Shown: positions 25,743 to 35,211 of the stretch, in pieces
Layout: each line of letters starts with the position of its first letter
How positions within the stretch are numbered: the stretch's first letter is position 1
NCBI RefSeq assembly: GCF_020169515.1
Contig: NZ_JAHMHW010000007.1
Coordinates: 62,001-126,000, forward strand
Source: Paenibacillus vietnamensis
GTDB lineage: Bacteria > Bacillota > Bacilli > Paenibacillales > Paenibacillaceae
Reading direction: 5' to 3'
DNA: 64,000 bases
Notes under the pieces: generated by a model
Databases searched by the model: none
What the model was told of the DNA's origin: nothing
What the model saw: only the letters and a program-made list of their open reading frames with translations
Translations under genes and position numbers: made by a program

Positions 25743-27491
25743 TTACCTCCTTCCGGACGCTTCGGACAGGTCCGCAATGTAGTCGGCTGTCCGAATGGCC
25801 AAAGCGGTGACCGTCAGCACCGGATCGGCCGCTCCGCTGCCTGGTATGACGCTCGCATCCGCGACGAAGAGGCCGTCGATGCCGTGAATTTGCCCGAACC
25901 GGTTCGTAGCCGAAGTCGATGGATCGACCCCCATACGGCACGTCCCCATATCGTGATTGTCGGCCCCCGGCGATAGCAAATAGAAGGCGGGCCGGCCGTT
26001 CTCCGCAGTGAAAGGTGCGTTCATCGCCAGCGATACCCTTCTGATGCCGTCGGCCATTCGTTCGATCACGTCCCAATCGGCCTCGCTGTACGCAAACTGG
26101 ATTCGCGCTTCCGGCACGCCGTATTTGTCCTTCCGGACAGGATCGAGCGTCACTCTGTTCTCGGCCCTCGATTGAACGTATCCCGTACCGGTCATCTCGA
26201 TCCCCCACTCCTTCCGGAACGGCTTCAGGGTGTCCTGGTACCAGAAATAGCTGCCGGGACCCTTAATCGTAAGCTGATAAGGACGGCGCTCATCCGGGGG
26301 AAGCATAATGCCGAGCGTGCCGAGCTCCTCGGGAAAATCGGCCCTCTGTACGATTCCCGATGCCTTGATACAGGAATGATTCGTCAAATAACGGCCGATC
26401 GCTTCTCCTTGAAGGCCGGAGTTCAGCAGCAGCCTCGGCGTTTCGATTGTGCTTGCCGCCAGAACGATGGTTTCGGCCCGGATCACATGAGTGCTGCCGT
26501 CCTCGGACTTCACTTCAATGCCGGCGGCCCGGTTGTTCTCCACCAGCACCTTGACCGCACGGGTTTGCACAGCCAAATCGACGCTGCGGCGGTTCATCGT
26601 CAAAGCAAAAAACAGGATCGAGCTGAAAAACACGTTCGAATGCATGAGTCCGAACCGGGTCTCGGCAAAATCGACGGCCATCGGGAGGTCGACCGCTTCC
26701 GTAAACCCGCCGCTCCGCAGCCGGCCAAGCAGCGTATCCTGCAAGGCGGAGCCTCTGGCGTAATTGGAATTCACCTTCATCACCTGCTCGGCAAGGTGGT
26801 AGTAATTGTTCATTTCTTTGGATGTCACCGGCCAGCCGGCGAAATCGGCAGGAGCCATGCGGGGACAGACTGCCGGCCAGATAAGCGTTCTGCCTCCCAA
26901 GGCAATAAATTGAGTAAACATGGAGGGATCAGCGGAGGCAGCGCCTTTTTGACCTAAAGCGAAGCTTCCGTACCGGTTCAAATACTTCGGGCTCCGCCAC
27001 AGGTGCCTCAGGCGGCATTCCGTAAACATAGGCAAATTGGCCGCGGCGGTAGGAAGCAGCGTATCGCCCGCTTCGATCACGCCGATCCGCTTTTCGCTGT
27101 CGACCCATCGTTCGCCTAAACGCCAAAGCGCGGCTCCTCCCCCTGCGCCGCTGCCGACAATCAGCACGTCGTATTCGGTTTCCGCCATAGTCCCGGCCGG
27201 TATGACCGGAATCCAATTGTCCGCATGCACTCTTGAGCGTGGCGGGGATACGGGGTACGGGAGCACAGCGGTGTCGATAGCGGGCGCACTCATCCCTCCC
27301 TCAGTCGGATCGTCCGATGTATCGGCTATGGCGTCGGCGGTCGTGGGGGTGGACGGAAGGCGAACTGTCATCCCTGAGATAAACCTGTCGGGATCCCCGA
27401 TCCCCGGGTTCATTCGCATGACCGCAGCGACACTCGCCGCGTAACGCTCTGCAATCGTACGAAGCGTATCCCTATCAGAGGCGACATACAT
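25743..27491 (-). CDS. LysM domain fused to a GMC-family FAD oxidoreductase
   Basis: 582 residues. Residues 1-50 form a LysM-like module (MYVASDRDTLRTIAERYAAS, then VMRMNPGIGDPDRFISGMTVRLPS, in part). A low-complexity linker (about 50-100) leads to a complete GMC oxidoreductase: YDVLIVGSGAGGGAALWRL, ALGGRTLIWPAVCPRM, LAASTIETPRLLLNSG, NHDMGTCRMG and GLFVADASVIPGSGAADP. No signal peptide or membrane helix precedes the LysM, so export by the usual route is unclear. ATG 27491 is chosen because AAGGAG lies seven bases upstream; an ATG two codons earlier abuts that site. First gene of the pair. Confidence 0.88.
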   Translation of the reverse strand: MYVASDRDTLRTIAERYAASVAAVMRMNPGIGDPDRFISGMTVRLPSTPTTADAIADTSDDPTEGGMSAPAIDTAVLPYPVSPPRSRVHADNWIPVIPAGTMAETEYDVLIVGSGAGGGAALWRLGERWVDSEKRIGVIEAGDTLLPTAAANLPMFTECRLRHLWRSPKYLNRYGSFALGQKGAASADPSMFTQFIALGGRTLIWPAVCPRMAPADFAGWPVTSKEMNNYYHLAEQVMKVNSNYARGSALQDTLLGRLRSGGFTEAVDLPMAVDFAETRFGLMHSNVFFSSILFFALTMNRRSVDLAVQTRAVKVLVENNRAAGIEVKSEDGSTHVIRAETIVLAASTIETPRLLLNSGLQGEAIGRYLTNHSCIKASGIVQRADFPEELGTLGIMLPPDERRPYQLTIKGPGSYFWYQDTLKPFRKEWGIEMTGTGYVQSRAENRVTLDPVRKDKYGVPEARIQFAYSEADWDVIERMADGIRRVSLAMNAPFTAENGRPAFYLLSPGADNHDMGTCRMGVDPSTSATNRFGQIHGIDGLFVADASVIPGSGAADPVLTVTALAIRTADYIADLSEASGRR

Positions 27492-27656
27492 TCTCATGCT
27501 CCTTAACCCCCTGCCTTTCCGGTCTGCGGCTCCATACCATACAAGTCCCCGGATTTTTTCACGCGTTCGCATTCCAATATCTCATTCGGCTATTTTATGC
27601 GAATTTTCCGCCTGTTAGAAGAATCGTGCACCCCCTGACGCGGCCCTTCTCGCAAC

Positions 27657-27686
27657 AAAAAAACTGCCAAGCGGCCCTTGGCAGTT
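27657..27686 (-). terminator. intrinsic terminator after the single-domain response regulator
   Basis: On the minus strand AACTGCCAAG pairs with CTTGGCAGTT, followed by a run of T. Confidence 0.9.
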
Positions 27687-27697
27687 CCCTTCTCTAT

Positions 27698-28051
27698 TCA
27701 TGAGCAAGCCTTGATGACCTCCAACAGCTGCTCCTCCGTGAACGGCTTAGGCAGTACCGCAAAAACGCCAAGCTGGCCGAATACCTCCCGCACCTGCTCC
27801 GCCTGGCCGCTGCAAAGGATAATGCAGGCATTCTCGTCCAGGCTTCGGATCAGCCGCGTAATGATGTAACCGTTCAGAATCGGCAGCGAATAATCGACAA
27901 TCGTGATATCGGGACGAAGATGAATGTATTTCTCTACGCCGTCTACACCGTCGGAGGCTTCGCCCACTACCGTGAAGTTATTTTTTTCCAAAAGCAGCTT
28001 GAGCACCAGTCTTACATTCAGGTAGTCTTCGATAAGCAGCACATTTTGCAT
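27698..28051 (-). CDS. single-domain response regulator (CheY-like receiver)
   Basis: 117 residues, receiver only: acidic pair E8/D9, phosphoacceptor D53 in ITIVDYSLP, the S in ILCSGQ, and K in VLPKPF. There is no output domain, so it must act by protein contact or as a phosphorelay intermediate (Spo0F- or CheY-like). No kinase gene is adjacent. AAGGGGTG lies about ten bases before the ATG. It is monocistronic with its own terminator. Confidence 0.88.
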   Translation of the reverse strand: MQNVLLIEDYLNVRLVLKLLLEKNNFTVVGEASDGVDGVEKYIHLRPDITIVDYSLPILNGYIITRLIRSLDENACIILCSGQAEQVREVFGQLGVFAVLPKPFTEEQLLEVIKACS

Positions 28052-28552
28052 CCCTTACACCCCTTCTTGATCGAAATTTTTAACTGAAGATCAATGAACG
28101 GAAGCCCATAAGCTTAAAAAGAGGGACGACGGCTTCTGCCGTATGCGGCAGAGCTTTTGGAATCGTTAATGACATAAAGGAAAGAAGGGGAAAGACGATC
28201 ACATCCTTTTTCATTTAAATTGTAAATGTATGCGTTTACAAAAAATAGAAATTATATATATCCAGCCAGTAAATAGTTATGTAGCACTAAATTTTCGACT
28301 TATATCTAGTATATTCCACAATAGTTGGAAGGTACATCCCGATATTGGGCAAAAATCGCTTATAACGACCATGAAAGCGCTTAAAACGTGTATTTATCTT
28401 GTTTTTACACCGTGCAGTTTATATATTTAAACTTTTAGCCAAAAAACATATCTTTTTGAGCGCATACATGCGGATTCCTACCCATATCGGCGGATAATCA
28501 CTCCCTAAAATTCGTTATAACGAATCTCCTCTCTTCACCTCCTTCCTTTTCT
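28052..28552. other. AT-rich intergenic region
   Basis: About 500 bp between the receiver gene and the terminator of the SLH-protein gene. It must contain the receiver promoter. I see no gene with a ribosome binding site, no member of the dispersed repeat family and no obvious RNA structure. Confidence 0.6.
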
Positions 28553-28604
28553 AAAAAAAGGACCGCCCCTCCTCAGCTTCTTCTGCCGAAAGTGGTCGGT
28601 CCTT
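28553..28604 (-). terminator. intrinsic terminator after the SLH surface protein
   Basis: On the minus strand AAGGACCG pairs with CGGTCCTT, followed by seven T. Confidence 0.88.
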
Positions 28605-28641
28605 ACAACTTATTTAGCAGCAAAATTTCCCGGCAGCATCG

Positions 28642-30921
28642 CTAGCTGATCTTACCGGTCAGCTTCAGCAGCCGGTAAACAAGCACGGCCGCTTCGGCAC
28701 GATTCGCCGGCGCCGCCGGTGCGAACTCGTCGCCTGGCAGACCTTCCATGAGGGCGGCATTCACCGCTTCCGCCACCGCCGCGCGCGCCCAGACTGCAAT
28801 GGATGCCGCATCCGCAAATGCCGGAAGCTCCGCTTCCCCGCCTTCCCCGCCGCCGTCCGCGCCTGCAGCTCCGCCACTGGCGAACTTCAACGCCCTCATC
28901 GCGATCACTGCGATTTCCTGGCGGGTAATCCGCTCCTCCGGACGGAAGGTTCCGTCCTCATAGCCGCCAACCAGCCCCGCTTCGTCAGCCGTTCCGATCG
29001 CACCTGCATACCACTTGCCTTCGCTGACGTCGTCGAACGCGGCAGACCGCGCCTCCGCTCCGTCCAGCCCCAGCGCCCGTACGATCAGCGCCGTAAATTC
29101 GGCGCGCGTCACCGCCGCCTGCGGCTTAAATTCCCTCTCGTTAACGCCGTTAACGATCTGCTTCGATGCGAGCGACTCGACCTCTCCCTTCGCCCAATGC
29201 GTCTGCATATCGGCAAAGGTACGCACTGCCGTTATTTCATAGACCGCAATCGTGCCGGATACCTCGTGCGCCGCCAGCAGCAGCGGCTTACCTGTCGGGC
29301 TCTGCTCCGCAGGCACGAATTCCAGCCCCTCCGGCGCCACGTCTCCCGCCTGATTTTGCTCCACGTCGCCTGCGAAATCCCTGCTCGTCACGAAGGTCAC
29401 ATACTTAGGAGATACCGGATTCGTCACATCATAGACCATAATGCCGCTAATCCGCTCCAGACCGATGAACGCATACGTACGTCCCGCCACTTGTCCGACC
29501 TCTACGTATTCCGGCTCCGGACCTTTATCGTCGCTTCGGTTATCCTTTTCATTATTGCTGTTCGACACATTGAAATATTCCGGATAAACCTCAGCCGTCA
29601 CCCGCTCAAAGTCGCCGCCGCTGTCATACGCCAGCTTACCGGTTTCCGCCTCCCATACCGAAAACGAGCGTGCGCCGAACGAATACAGCCGGTCGTATTT
29701 TCCTTTCTCCGCATTCCAGCCGCCGGCTTTCGTTACATGGATCCGGCCGAGCTTCTTGTCGTCTCCGAATGCCCCGTCCGCAAGCAGCGCATCAAGCTCC
29801 TGCTGCGTAAATCCTTTATAATACGTAGCGTCCAGCGCGATGCTTTCCTCCAGCTTATTCGCACGGTCCGCTTCCGCATAGGCGTCATACTCGCGCACAT
29901 CGCCTTCGTTAGCCGTCAAAATATACGATTTGCCGCCGCTCTCCACCATCGCCATCCCGTCAGGCATGTACATGCCGAGCAAAGGAACCGGCTTGATATC
30001 GGCAGCGCCGTCCTTATCCGATACGTCCATGCCGCTGCCTGCAAGCGAATGATCCTTCACGCCAAGCGCCCGCACCTCACGGAACGCAAGAGTCGTCAAA
30101 TCGAGCACGCCGATTGCGTTATTCTCCTGCAGGGCCACATAGGCAAGCTTACTGTCCGAGGAAACCGTAATGTATTCCGGCTCCATATGCTGCGCGGCCG
30201 AGGACGGCTTGCCCTCAGGCAGGCCTGCGAACACGCGCACACCGTCCGGAATGGCAACATCTCCGAAGCCTGCCGTGACGACGTCGGAATCGGTAAGCTC
30301 GCTAAGCATTTTGCGCGAGACGTCGATGATCGATACCGAGCCCTCCGGATCAACGGAATAGTCCGTCGCCGGCTCGCCTTCATTCGCCGTAAGCAGCAGC
30401 TTGCCGTCCGGCGTAAACGTCAGCATGTCCGGCAGCGCGCCGACCGTGACCGAATTCAGCGGCGTCCCGTTCAAATCCATGAATACGACCTTGCCGTTAT
30501 TCGTCCGCGGGCTCGCCGGCACCGCAGCCGCAATATAAGCGCCTGAAGGATGAACCGCTACGCTTGTAATCCCGTCAGGCGTAAAATTTTTAATTCCAAA
30601 ATCCTCTATCGTAACCCGTTCGATCCTCTCGATCGTGTCACGCTCTCCAAGCGTTGACAGGTCGAGAATATCGATGGCCTTCTCCTTTGAGTTCGTGGAA
30701 TAAGCGCGTTTGCCTTCCCAGTTGTACGCCACAATCTCTGTTCCGCCCGCTTCAAAGCCGGCTCCGCTGTCGTATGCTGCGATCTTGTCCATTTCAAAGG
30801 AAGTGTTCCCCGCCGGCTCCTGCGCGGAAACCGCTCCAAATGGAGCAAGGCAGGCCGCTGTCAGCGAGCCTGCCATCATTAATTTGAGCAGCTTCCGAAT
30901 TTTTTTGCGTCGTGCATTCAC
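28642..30921 (-). CDS. secreted choice-of-anchor I (beta-propeller) protein with three SLH domains
   Basis: 759 residues, exported and attached to the wall. A signal peptide (basic start, hydrophobic core LMMAGSLTAACLAPFGAVSA, cleavage near AVSA-QE) precedes a ~530-residue propeller of the choice-of-anchor I family (TPDGITSVAVHPSG, GALPDMLTFTPDGKLLLTAN, LLLAAHEVSGTIAVYEI). Three S-layer homology modules follow from about residue 565 (FADMQTHWAKGEVESLA; FDDVSEGKWYAGAIGTA with GGYEDGTFRPEERITRQE; FADAASIAVWARAAV with GDEFAPAAPANRAE). Propellers of this family are often annotated as phytase- or phosphatase-like, but no catalytic site is clear. GTG start with GGGGG eight bases upstream. Confidence 0.92.
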   Translation of the reverse strand: MNARRKKIRKLLKLMMAGSLTAACLAPFGAVSAQEPAGNTSFEMDKIAAYDSGAGFEAGGTEIVAYNWEGKRAYSTNSKEKAIDILDLSTLGERDTIERIERVTIEDFGIKNFTPDGITSVAVHPSGAYIAAAVPASPRTNNGKVVFMDLNGTPLNSVTVGALPDMLTFTPDGKLLLTANEGEPATDYSVDPEGSVSIIDVSRKMLSELTDSDVVTAGFGDVAIPDGVRVFAGLPEGKPSSAAQHMEPEYITVSSDSKLAYVALQENNAIGVLDLTTLAFREVRALGVKDHSLAGSGMDVSDKDGAADIKPVPLLGMYMPDGMAMVESGGKSYILTANEGDVREYDAYAEADRANKLEESIALDATYYKGFTQQELDALLADGAFGDDKKLGRIHVTKAGGWNAEKGKYDRLYSFGARSFSVWEAETGKLAYDSGGDFERVTAEVYPEYFNVSNSNNEKDNRSDDKGPEPEYVEVGQVAGRTYAFIGLERISGIMVYDVTNPVSPKYVTFVTSRDFAGDVEQNQAGDVAPEGLEFVPAEQSPTGKPLLLAAHEVSGTIAVYEITAVRTFADMQTHWAKGEVESLASKQIVNGVNEREFKPQAAVTRAEFTALIVRALGLDGAEARSAAFDDVSEGKWYAGAIGTADEAGLVGGYEDGTFRPEERITRQEIAVIAMRALKFASGGAAGADGGGEGGEAELPAFADAASIAVWARAAVAEAVNAALMEGLPGDEFAPAAPANRAEAAVLVYRLLKLTGKIS

Positions 30922-31050
30922 GCTAGTTTCCCCCTGGGATCCAGATTGTACGAGGCGCCCCGTTTGCTCGCCCGTTCATGCTAGATCATACCGGAGAAAT
31001 ATTATTGCCGTGTAAGGTTAACTTAACGTTATTGTAAATCCGCCGGTTGT

Positions 31051-31563
31051 TCATCTTCTCCTGAGCAGTCTGACGACCCCAAGAATGCACAAGCATACGA
31101 GAACCCCTGCGCAGCCTCCTACAAAATCAAGCCAGACGTCGGTCACGTTCCCCGTTCTGTGCACCGAGCTCAGTTGATTCCACTCGTCGAGTGCGGGGAC
31201 AACCCATGCCGTCACAAGCGTCACCGCGAGTGCCCGCAGCCAGCGCCTCGGATTGAACGAGCGCATCAGCATGAACAGAATCGCCGCCAGCATCGCATAT
31301 ACGAACAAATGCGCGCCTTTGCGGAACAGAAACTCCACAAACTGGAACGGATCCGTATGCGAATGCATCGTTTTAGCCCGGTAGGTAATCGTCATATCCG
31401 GCAGCAGCCGGATCAGCTGCTGCATGTTAAACGTCCTGCGCAGCCACGGCTGAATCGATTGCTGCTCATACGACTGCGACGAGAACGTGAACAACAGCCA
31501 CAGCCATCCCGCGAACAATGCTCCCCATAGCAGGGAAGGGAATCCTACAACTTGTTTTCTCAC
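31051..31563 (-). CDS. VanZ-family membrane protein
   Basis: 170 residues with four hydrophobic helices (near 10-27, 88-102, 111-128 and 146-166) and the family segments LFTFSSQS, FRKGAHLFVYAMLAAIL, and LDEWNQLSSVHRTGNVTDVWLDFVGG (in part; the D-E-x-x-Q...R-x-x-x-x-x-D-x-x-x-N/D pattern). VanZ relatives give low-level teicoplanin resistance in enterococci; the molecular role is unknown. GTG start after GGAGG. Monocistronic, between the SLH gene and the Spo0E-like gene. Confidence 0.9.
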   Translation of the reverse strand: MRKQVVGFPSLLWGALFAGWLWLLFTFSSQSYEQQSIQPWLRRTFNMQQLIRLLPDMTITYRAKTMHSHTDPFQFVEFLFRKGAHLFVYAMLAAILFMLMRSFNPRRWLRALAVTLVTAWVVPALDEWNQLSSVHRTGNVTDVWLDFVGGCAGVLVCLCILGVVRLLRRR

Positions 31564-31594
31564 AGCTCCTGCACCTCCACTCCAAAGCTTATAT

Positions 31595-31626
31595 CTCTAT
31601 GATTTCTATGATCTCTATGATACATG
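31595..31626. repeat. short tandem repeat of a 9-bp unit
   Basis: Three near-identical nonamers (CTCTATGAT, TTCTATGAT, CTCTATGAT) followed by a partial ACATGAT, just upstream of the VanZ gene. Possible slippage site. Confidence 0.8.
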
Positions 31627-31761
31627 ATGCGTCAGCAATATTAAAATCCCGCAAAGGGGAAAGCTCTCTAAGCGTTAGAGAACGGCAGCTTTCTCCTATA
31701 TAGCACCCGCCGTTGGCACCTGAACGGTACCTCCCGGCCAAGCCGGCCAGGCTCGCCCGTG

Positions 31762-31952
31762 CAATAACTGGATTTAGTGTATCTAAATCTTCTAAATTTT
31801 GCTTCCCACGCCCAAATAACTGGAATTCATGTATCTAAATCACCCGATTTCACTCGTTTACCTCTAAAGTGCCGATTTTACCTGTACCCTATCCAGTTAA
31901 TTCTCTTTCCCCGCTCTAAGGACCAAAATAACATCAACAAATCCAGTTATCC
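31762..31952. repeat. dispersed palindromic element, copy D
   Basis: Forward units from 31762 and 31813, inverted units at 31873-31902 and 31924-31952. Core anchors at 31769, 31821, 31895 and 31945 give steps of 52, 74 and 50. The two forward units are almost identical to each other and to the second unit of copy C; the inverted units are more degenerate. It lies in the ~560-bp gap between VanZ and the Spo0E-like gene, which also holds a small hairpin (CTCTAA-GCG-TTAGAG, about 31665-31680). Confidence 0.8.
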
Positions 31953-32125
31953 CAAACGGGTACAAGTTCAGGAACAACAAACGGAAACGCATCTTTTCAT
32001 TTTGGTACCCTGGAATGACCACGCTTACCTACACACTTGCCGCCTTCCCCTTGCGTATCTTAACAAAACAAATAGGCCTGCAGACTGCGCCGCCCTATTT
32101 CACAGGACATCGCATGCTGAAGGCC

Positions 32126-32329
32126 TCATCCGCGTTCGCCAATTTCGCATTTTGCTCTATACGGGCAATTTCGTTTATATCGCAGGCAATCGTAACAATT
32201 AAGCACCTTGTCCAGCTCCTGACTGGCATCAATGACTTCCTCCGATTGATAAGATCCGCTCCGCAAAAACTTCTCTACCATTTGCCCCCGAAGAAACTCA
32301 ATTTTCTGTTGTAGTTCCGCGATATGCAT
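32126..32329 (-). CDS. Spo0E-like aspartyl-phosphate phosphatase
   Basis: 67 residues, typical for the family: two helices with the signature SQELDKVLN (consensus S-x-x-L-D-x-L/V-I/L). Spo0E-type proteins dephosphorylate Spo0A~P and so delay sporulation. The start is ATG 32329, eight bases after AGGAG; a longer in-frame reading exists but has no ribosome site. The C-terminal tail CYDCLRYKRNCPYRAKC is unusual in carrying four cysteines, which could bind a metal or respond to redox. I am confident of the family, not of the target. Confidence 0.82.
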   Translation of the reverse strand: MHIAELQQKIEFLRGQMVEKFLRSGSYQSEEVIDASQELDKVLNCYDCLRYKRNCPYRAKCEIGERG

Positions 32330-32530
32330 ACAGAGCTCTCCTAACCCATCATAATGCCGGCATTGAGGGGACACCTTTTCTCCATATAAAGAAAAAGTAA
32401 ACATTAATACTATTCTACAGAAATTAACAATATCCTGCTTGAAGGGGAGAGAACTTGTATAAAAGTAGGAAAAAAGTCCTTGAAAAGGCTTTCAAAAAGC
32501 CGATTAAATTACACCCGGCAAACCGCGCGC

Positions 32531-32568
32531 AAAAAAGAAGCCGCCCCTCAACTCAGAAGGACGGCTTC
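32531..32568 (-). terminator. intrinsic terminator after the chemoreceptor gene
   Basis: On the minus strand GAAGCCG pairs with CGGCTTC, followed by six T. Confidence 0.85.
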
Positions 32569-32605
32569 CTCTTTGATCCCCTATTCAGGCGTTACCCGCA
32601 CAGCC

Positions 32606-34603
32606 CTACACTTTAAACCGGTTCACCCCGGTCAAAAGCTGGTTCATCCGCTGCTGCAGCTCCGCCGCCTTGTCATGAACGTGGCTGAAAATCGACGTCT
32701 GCGACTCCACATTTGCCAGCATTTCCTCGGAGCTGGCCGCCGTCTCCTCCGTGCTGGCGGAAGAAAGCTCGATGAACTGGAGCAGATCGTTTTTCCGGCT
32801 GCCCAGCACGTCCATCTCCCCGGCCATCCGTTCCGTCAGCTCATGCACATGGGCCATCGATTCCCGGATCGCGCTGAACGCATCGGAGGACAGCTGCACC
32901 TGCTGCTCCTGATTGCCGACAATCGCAAGCGATGCGCCGACCGCCTCCGTCGTGCGGCCCGCCGATGCCAGCACGTTCGCCACCGTCGTCTGGATCTCCT
33001 CGGCCGAGCTTCTTGCCTGTTCCGACAGCTTTCGCACTTCCTTAGCGACGACCATGAAGCCTTGTCCGTGCTCGCCTGCGCGCGCCGCTTCAATGCCGGC
33101 GTTCAGCGCGAGCAGATTCGTCTGCCGCGAAATTTCATGAATGGCGGACGCCATGCGGCTGACCGCATCGATATCCGTCATCAGCTTGCCCATGCTGGAT
33201 TCCACCGATTTCGACGTCTCCACGCTTTGGCGGATCGATTCGAGCAGCGCTTCCAGCGCGGCCATGCCGCTTTCCTGGCGGCTGTGAATCTCGGCGTTGT
33301 AGTCGTACAGCTCGCCGGTCGTATTCTTCGCCCCGTCGATCCGGTCCGCCAGCGATTGCACGCCGGCCATGCCGTCCTCCACCGACTCCGCCTGCTTCGA
33401 TGCCGCCGCGGCGATGTCGTGTACGGCGCCGTTCAGCTCCCGCGCAATTTCGCGGACGTTCCCCGTCTCCTCCAGTATCCGGTCCGAGTCCGACTTGCTG
33501 CCAAGCGCCGCTTGCTTCACTTCCTGCACAATATGATGTATCGTTCCGATAAAACGGTTCGCCGCCTCCGACAACCGTCCGACCTCGTCGCCCGAGCCGA
33601 CCGGAAGGCGCTGCGTCAAATCGCCGTCTCCCTCCGCAAGCGAGTTCATCGCCGCCTCCAGGCGCCGCAGCCGCTTCGTCTGATTCCCTACAATAAGGAA
33701 GAACAGAACCGCCGTAATGGCTGCACCTGTCAGGCCCGCAGCGCTGGTCCAATAAACGTTGCTCATCAGCACCCGATTCGACAAGGTGAGCACAAGTGTA
33801 GAACCGTCAGACAATCTCGTAAAATAATAATTGGCCTTCTCGCCCTTATAGCTTTGCGACACGACCTCATTTCCGTTCGCGCTCGCCTCCAAGTAAGGCA
33901 GCAGCTTCGGACTCAGCTGCTCCGCGTCTGCGTCGGTGGCGTACAGCAGCTTGCCGTCCGCCGCTGCAATGGCCGCGAACAGCACGTCGCCGCCCAGCTC
34001 CTTCTTCAGCTGCTCCAGCAGCGGCGCCGCGCCGATCAGCTCCTCCAGCTCCGTCAGCCGCGCGCCGTCGCGGCCGACCTGCACGATGCGGGGACTGTTC
34101 CAGCCGCTTACCCCGATATATTTGAACACCTTCGGATCGATCGTCCGCGGCTGGGCCGGCTGGCTGACAAAATCTCTTTCGCCGTTGATCAGATCCATAA
34201 ATTCATAGGCTTGGCCCTCCGGATCGGAGCCGAAGTTAAAATCGACCTTCGGTGCGTTGTTCGTCAGCACCGTCTGCCCTTTGCCATCCGTAATCCAGAA
34301 CTCGTCGATGCCCGAGCGCTTGGCCAGCTCCACGATCTGCTCGTAGGTCAGCTGCCCCTGCTCCAGGATATAGGACGCAAGCACTGCCTGCCCCTTCATC
34401 TCCGTCTCCATGACCTCTTCGGCCGTACGCCTTGCGATAAGCTCATTCTCGATGCCGATCTTGGCTGTAAGCAGCGTCGTCATTCCTTTTTGCTGCAGGC
34501 TTTCAGCCGTTGAGCGGTAAGTAACCGCAGCCGTGCCGGCCGTTACGAGCAGCAGAATAACGAGCATAGGAAGCATGATTTTGTACTTAATGGAATTAAG
34601 CAT
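32606..34603 (-). CDS. methyl-accepting chemotaxis protein
   Basis: 665 residues. Transmembrane helix 1 (about 9-29, [18 protein letters not shown]), a ~250-residue extracellular sensor probably of the double-Cache type ([18 protein letters not shown], in part), helix 2 (about 283-306, [19 protein letters not shown]), HAMP, then a long signalling coiled coil. The conserved hairpin tip reads [27 protein letters not shown] (in part) with [19 protein letters not shown]. The receptor relays ligand binding to CheA. No che genes are nearby, so it is an orphan receptor gene. AGAGGAC precedes the ATG. Confidence 0.95.
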   Translation of the reverse strand: MLNSIKYKIMLPMLVILLLVTAGTAAVTYRSTAESLQQKGMTTLLTAKIGIENELIARRTAEEVMETEMKGQAVLASYILEQGQLTYEQIVELAKRSGIDEFWITDGKGQTVLTNNAPKVDFNFGSDPEGQAYEFMDLINGERDFVSQPAQPRTIDPKVFKYIGVSGWNSPRIVQVGRDGARLTELEELIGAAPLLEQLKKELGGDVLFAAIAAADGKLLYATDADAEQLSPKLLPYLEASANGNEVVSQSYKGEKANYYFTRLSDGSTLVLTLSNRVLMSNVYWTSAAGLTGAAITAVLFFLIVGNQTKRLRRLEAAMNSLAEGDGDLTQRLPVGSGDEVGRLSEAANRFIGTIHHIVQEVKQAALGSKSDSDRILEETGNVREIARELNGAVHDIAAAASKQAESVEDGMAGVQSLADRIDGAKNTTGELYDYNAEIHSRQESGMAALEALLESIRQSVETSKSVESSMGKLMTDIDAVSRMASAIHEISRQTNLLALNAGIEAARAGEHGQGFMVVAKEVRKLSEQARSSAEEIQTTVANVLASAGRTTEAVGASLAIVGNQEQQVQLSSDAFSAIRESMAHVHELTERMAGEMDVLGSRKNDLLQFIELSSASTEETAASSEEMLANVESQTSIFSHVHDKAAELQQRMNQLLTGVNRFKV

Positions 34604-34776
34604 AGTTCATTAGTCCTCTCTGACAATGTTCGACATTACCAGAATATAGCATGAACCGGCTTTTTGTAAACGAATATCTTTCATCTGATCGCTATAGTTA
34701 CCTTGAGGTAATCTTGTAATGAAAAAGTGCCTACTTTTCAGATCATACGCTTTGTCTTAAGGTAGTAATAAGGCGG

Positions 34777-35103
34777 TCAGGCCCACTCGCTGCCCCACTT
34801 TTTCATTTCGTGGATGATGCCGTGAAGAGCATGCCCCTTCTCCGTCAGAGCGTATTCTACCGTCATAGGAACAGTCGGATAAGCCGTCCGGGTAATGACG
34901 CCGCTGGCCTCCAGATGCCGGAGCGTGTCGGTCAACGATTTGGAGCTGATCCCGACGACGGCCTGCTTCAGTTCGCCAAATCTTTTTTTCTCATGAAACA
35001 TCATCTCCCGGATGACAAGGAAGGACCATTTGCCTCCGACGACATCAAGAGATTTTTCTATCGAGCATTGAGCAGGGATTGCTTGCTTCTCTTCCCGTTC
35101 CAT
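34777..35103 (-). CDS. HxlR-family transcriptional regulator
   Basis: 108 residues, winged helix: CSIEKSLDVVGGKWSFLVIREM, KKRFGELKQAVVGISSKSL, LRHLEASGVITRTAY, YALTEKGHAL and MKKWGSEWA. It has one N-terminal cysteine (C13). It is divergent from the Gfo/Idh/MocA oxidoreductase gene 109 bp away and is probably its regulator. Confidence 0.88.
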   Translation of the reverse strand: MEREEKQAIPAQCSIEKSLDVVGGKWSFLVIREMMFHEKKRFGELKQAVVGISSKSLTDTLRHLEASGVITRTAYPTVPMTVEYALTEKGHALHGIIHEMKKWGSEWA

Positions 35104-35211
35104 CAGCCTGTCTCCTTTGAACCGCTTTTTTATGCGAGTTAATCGTTTACCTGTCTACATTATACGCCACTATATCCGGCTGCCTCAAGACAGCCGCAGG
35201 AGGGAAATGCG

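Noticed and set aside
28230..28430. 66-codon frame in the AT-rich gap
   Set aside because: No ribosome site and no recognisable composition or motif.
29197..30546. 449-codon plus-strand open frame
   Set aside because: Antisense shadow of the SLH surface protein; no motifs, no ribosome site.
30600..30921. An alkaline phosphatase or phytase call for the SLH protein
   Set aside because: The propeller family is often so named, but I see no phosphatase catalytic motif.
31777..32314. Overlapping plus-strand frames before the Spo0E-like gene
   Set aside because: They cover repeat copy D and the opposite strand of the Spo0E-like gene, whose own signature is convincing.
32480..34513. 677-codon plus-strand open frame
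   Set aside because: Antisense shadow of the chemoreceptor gene.
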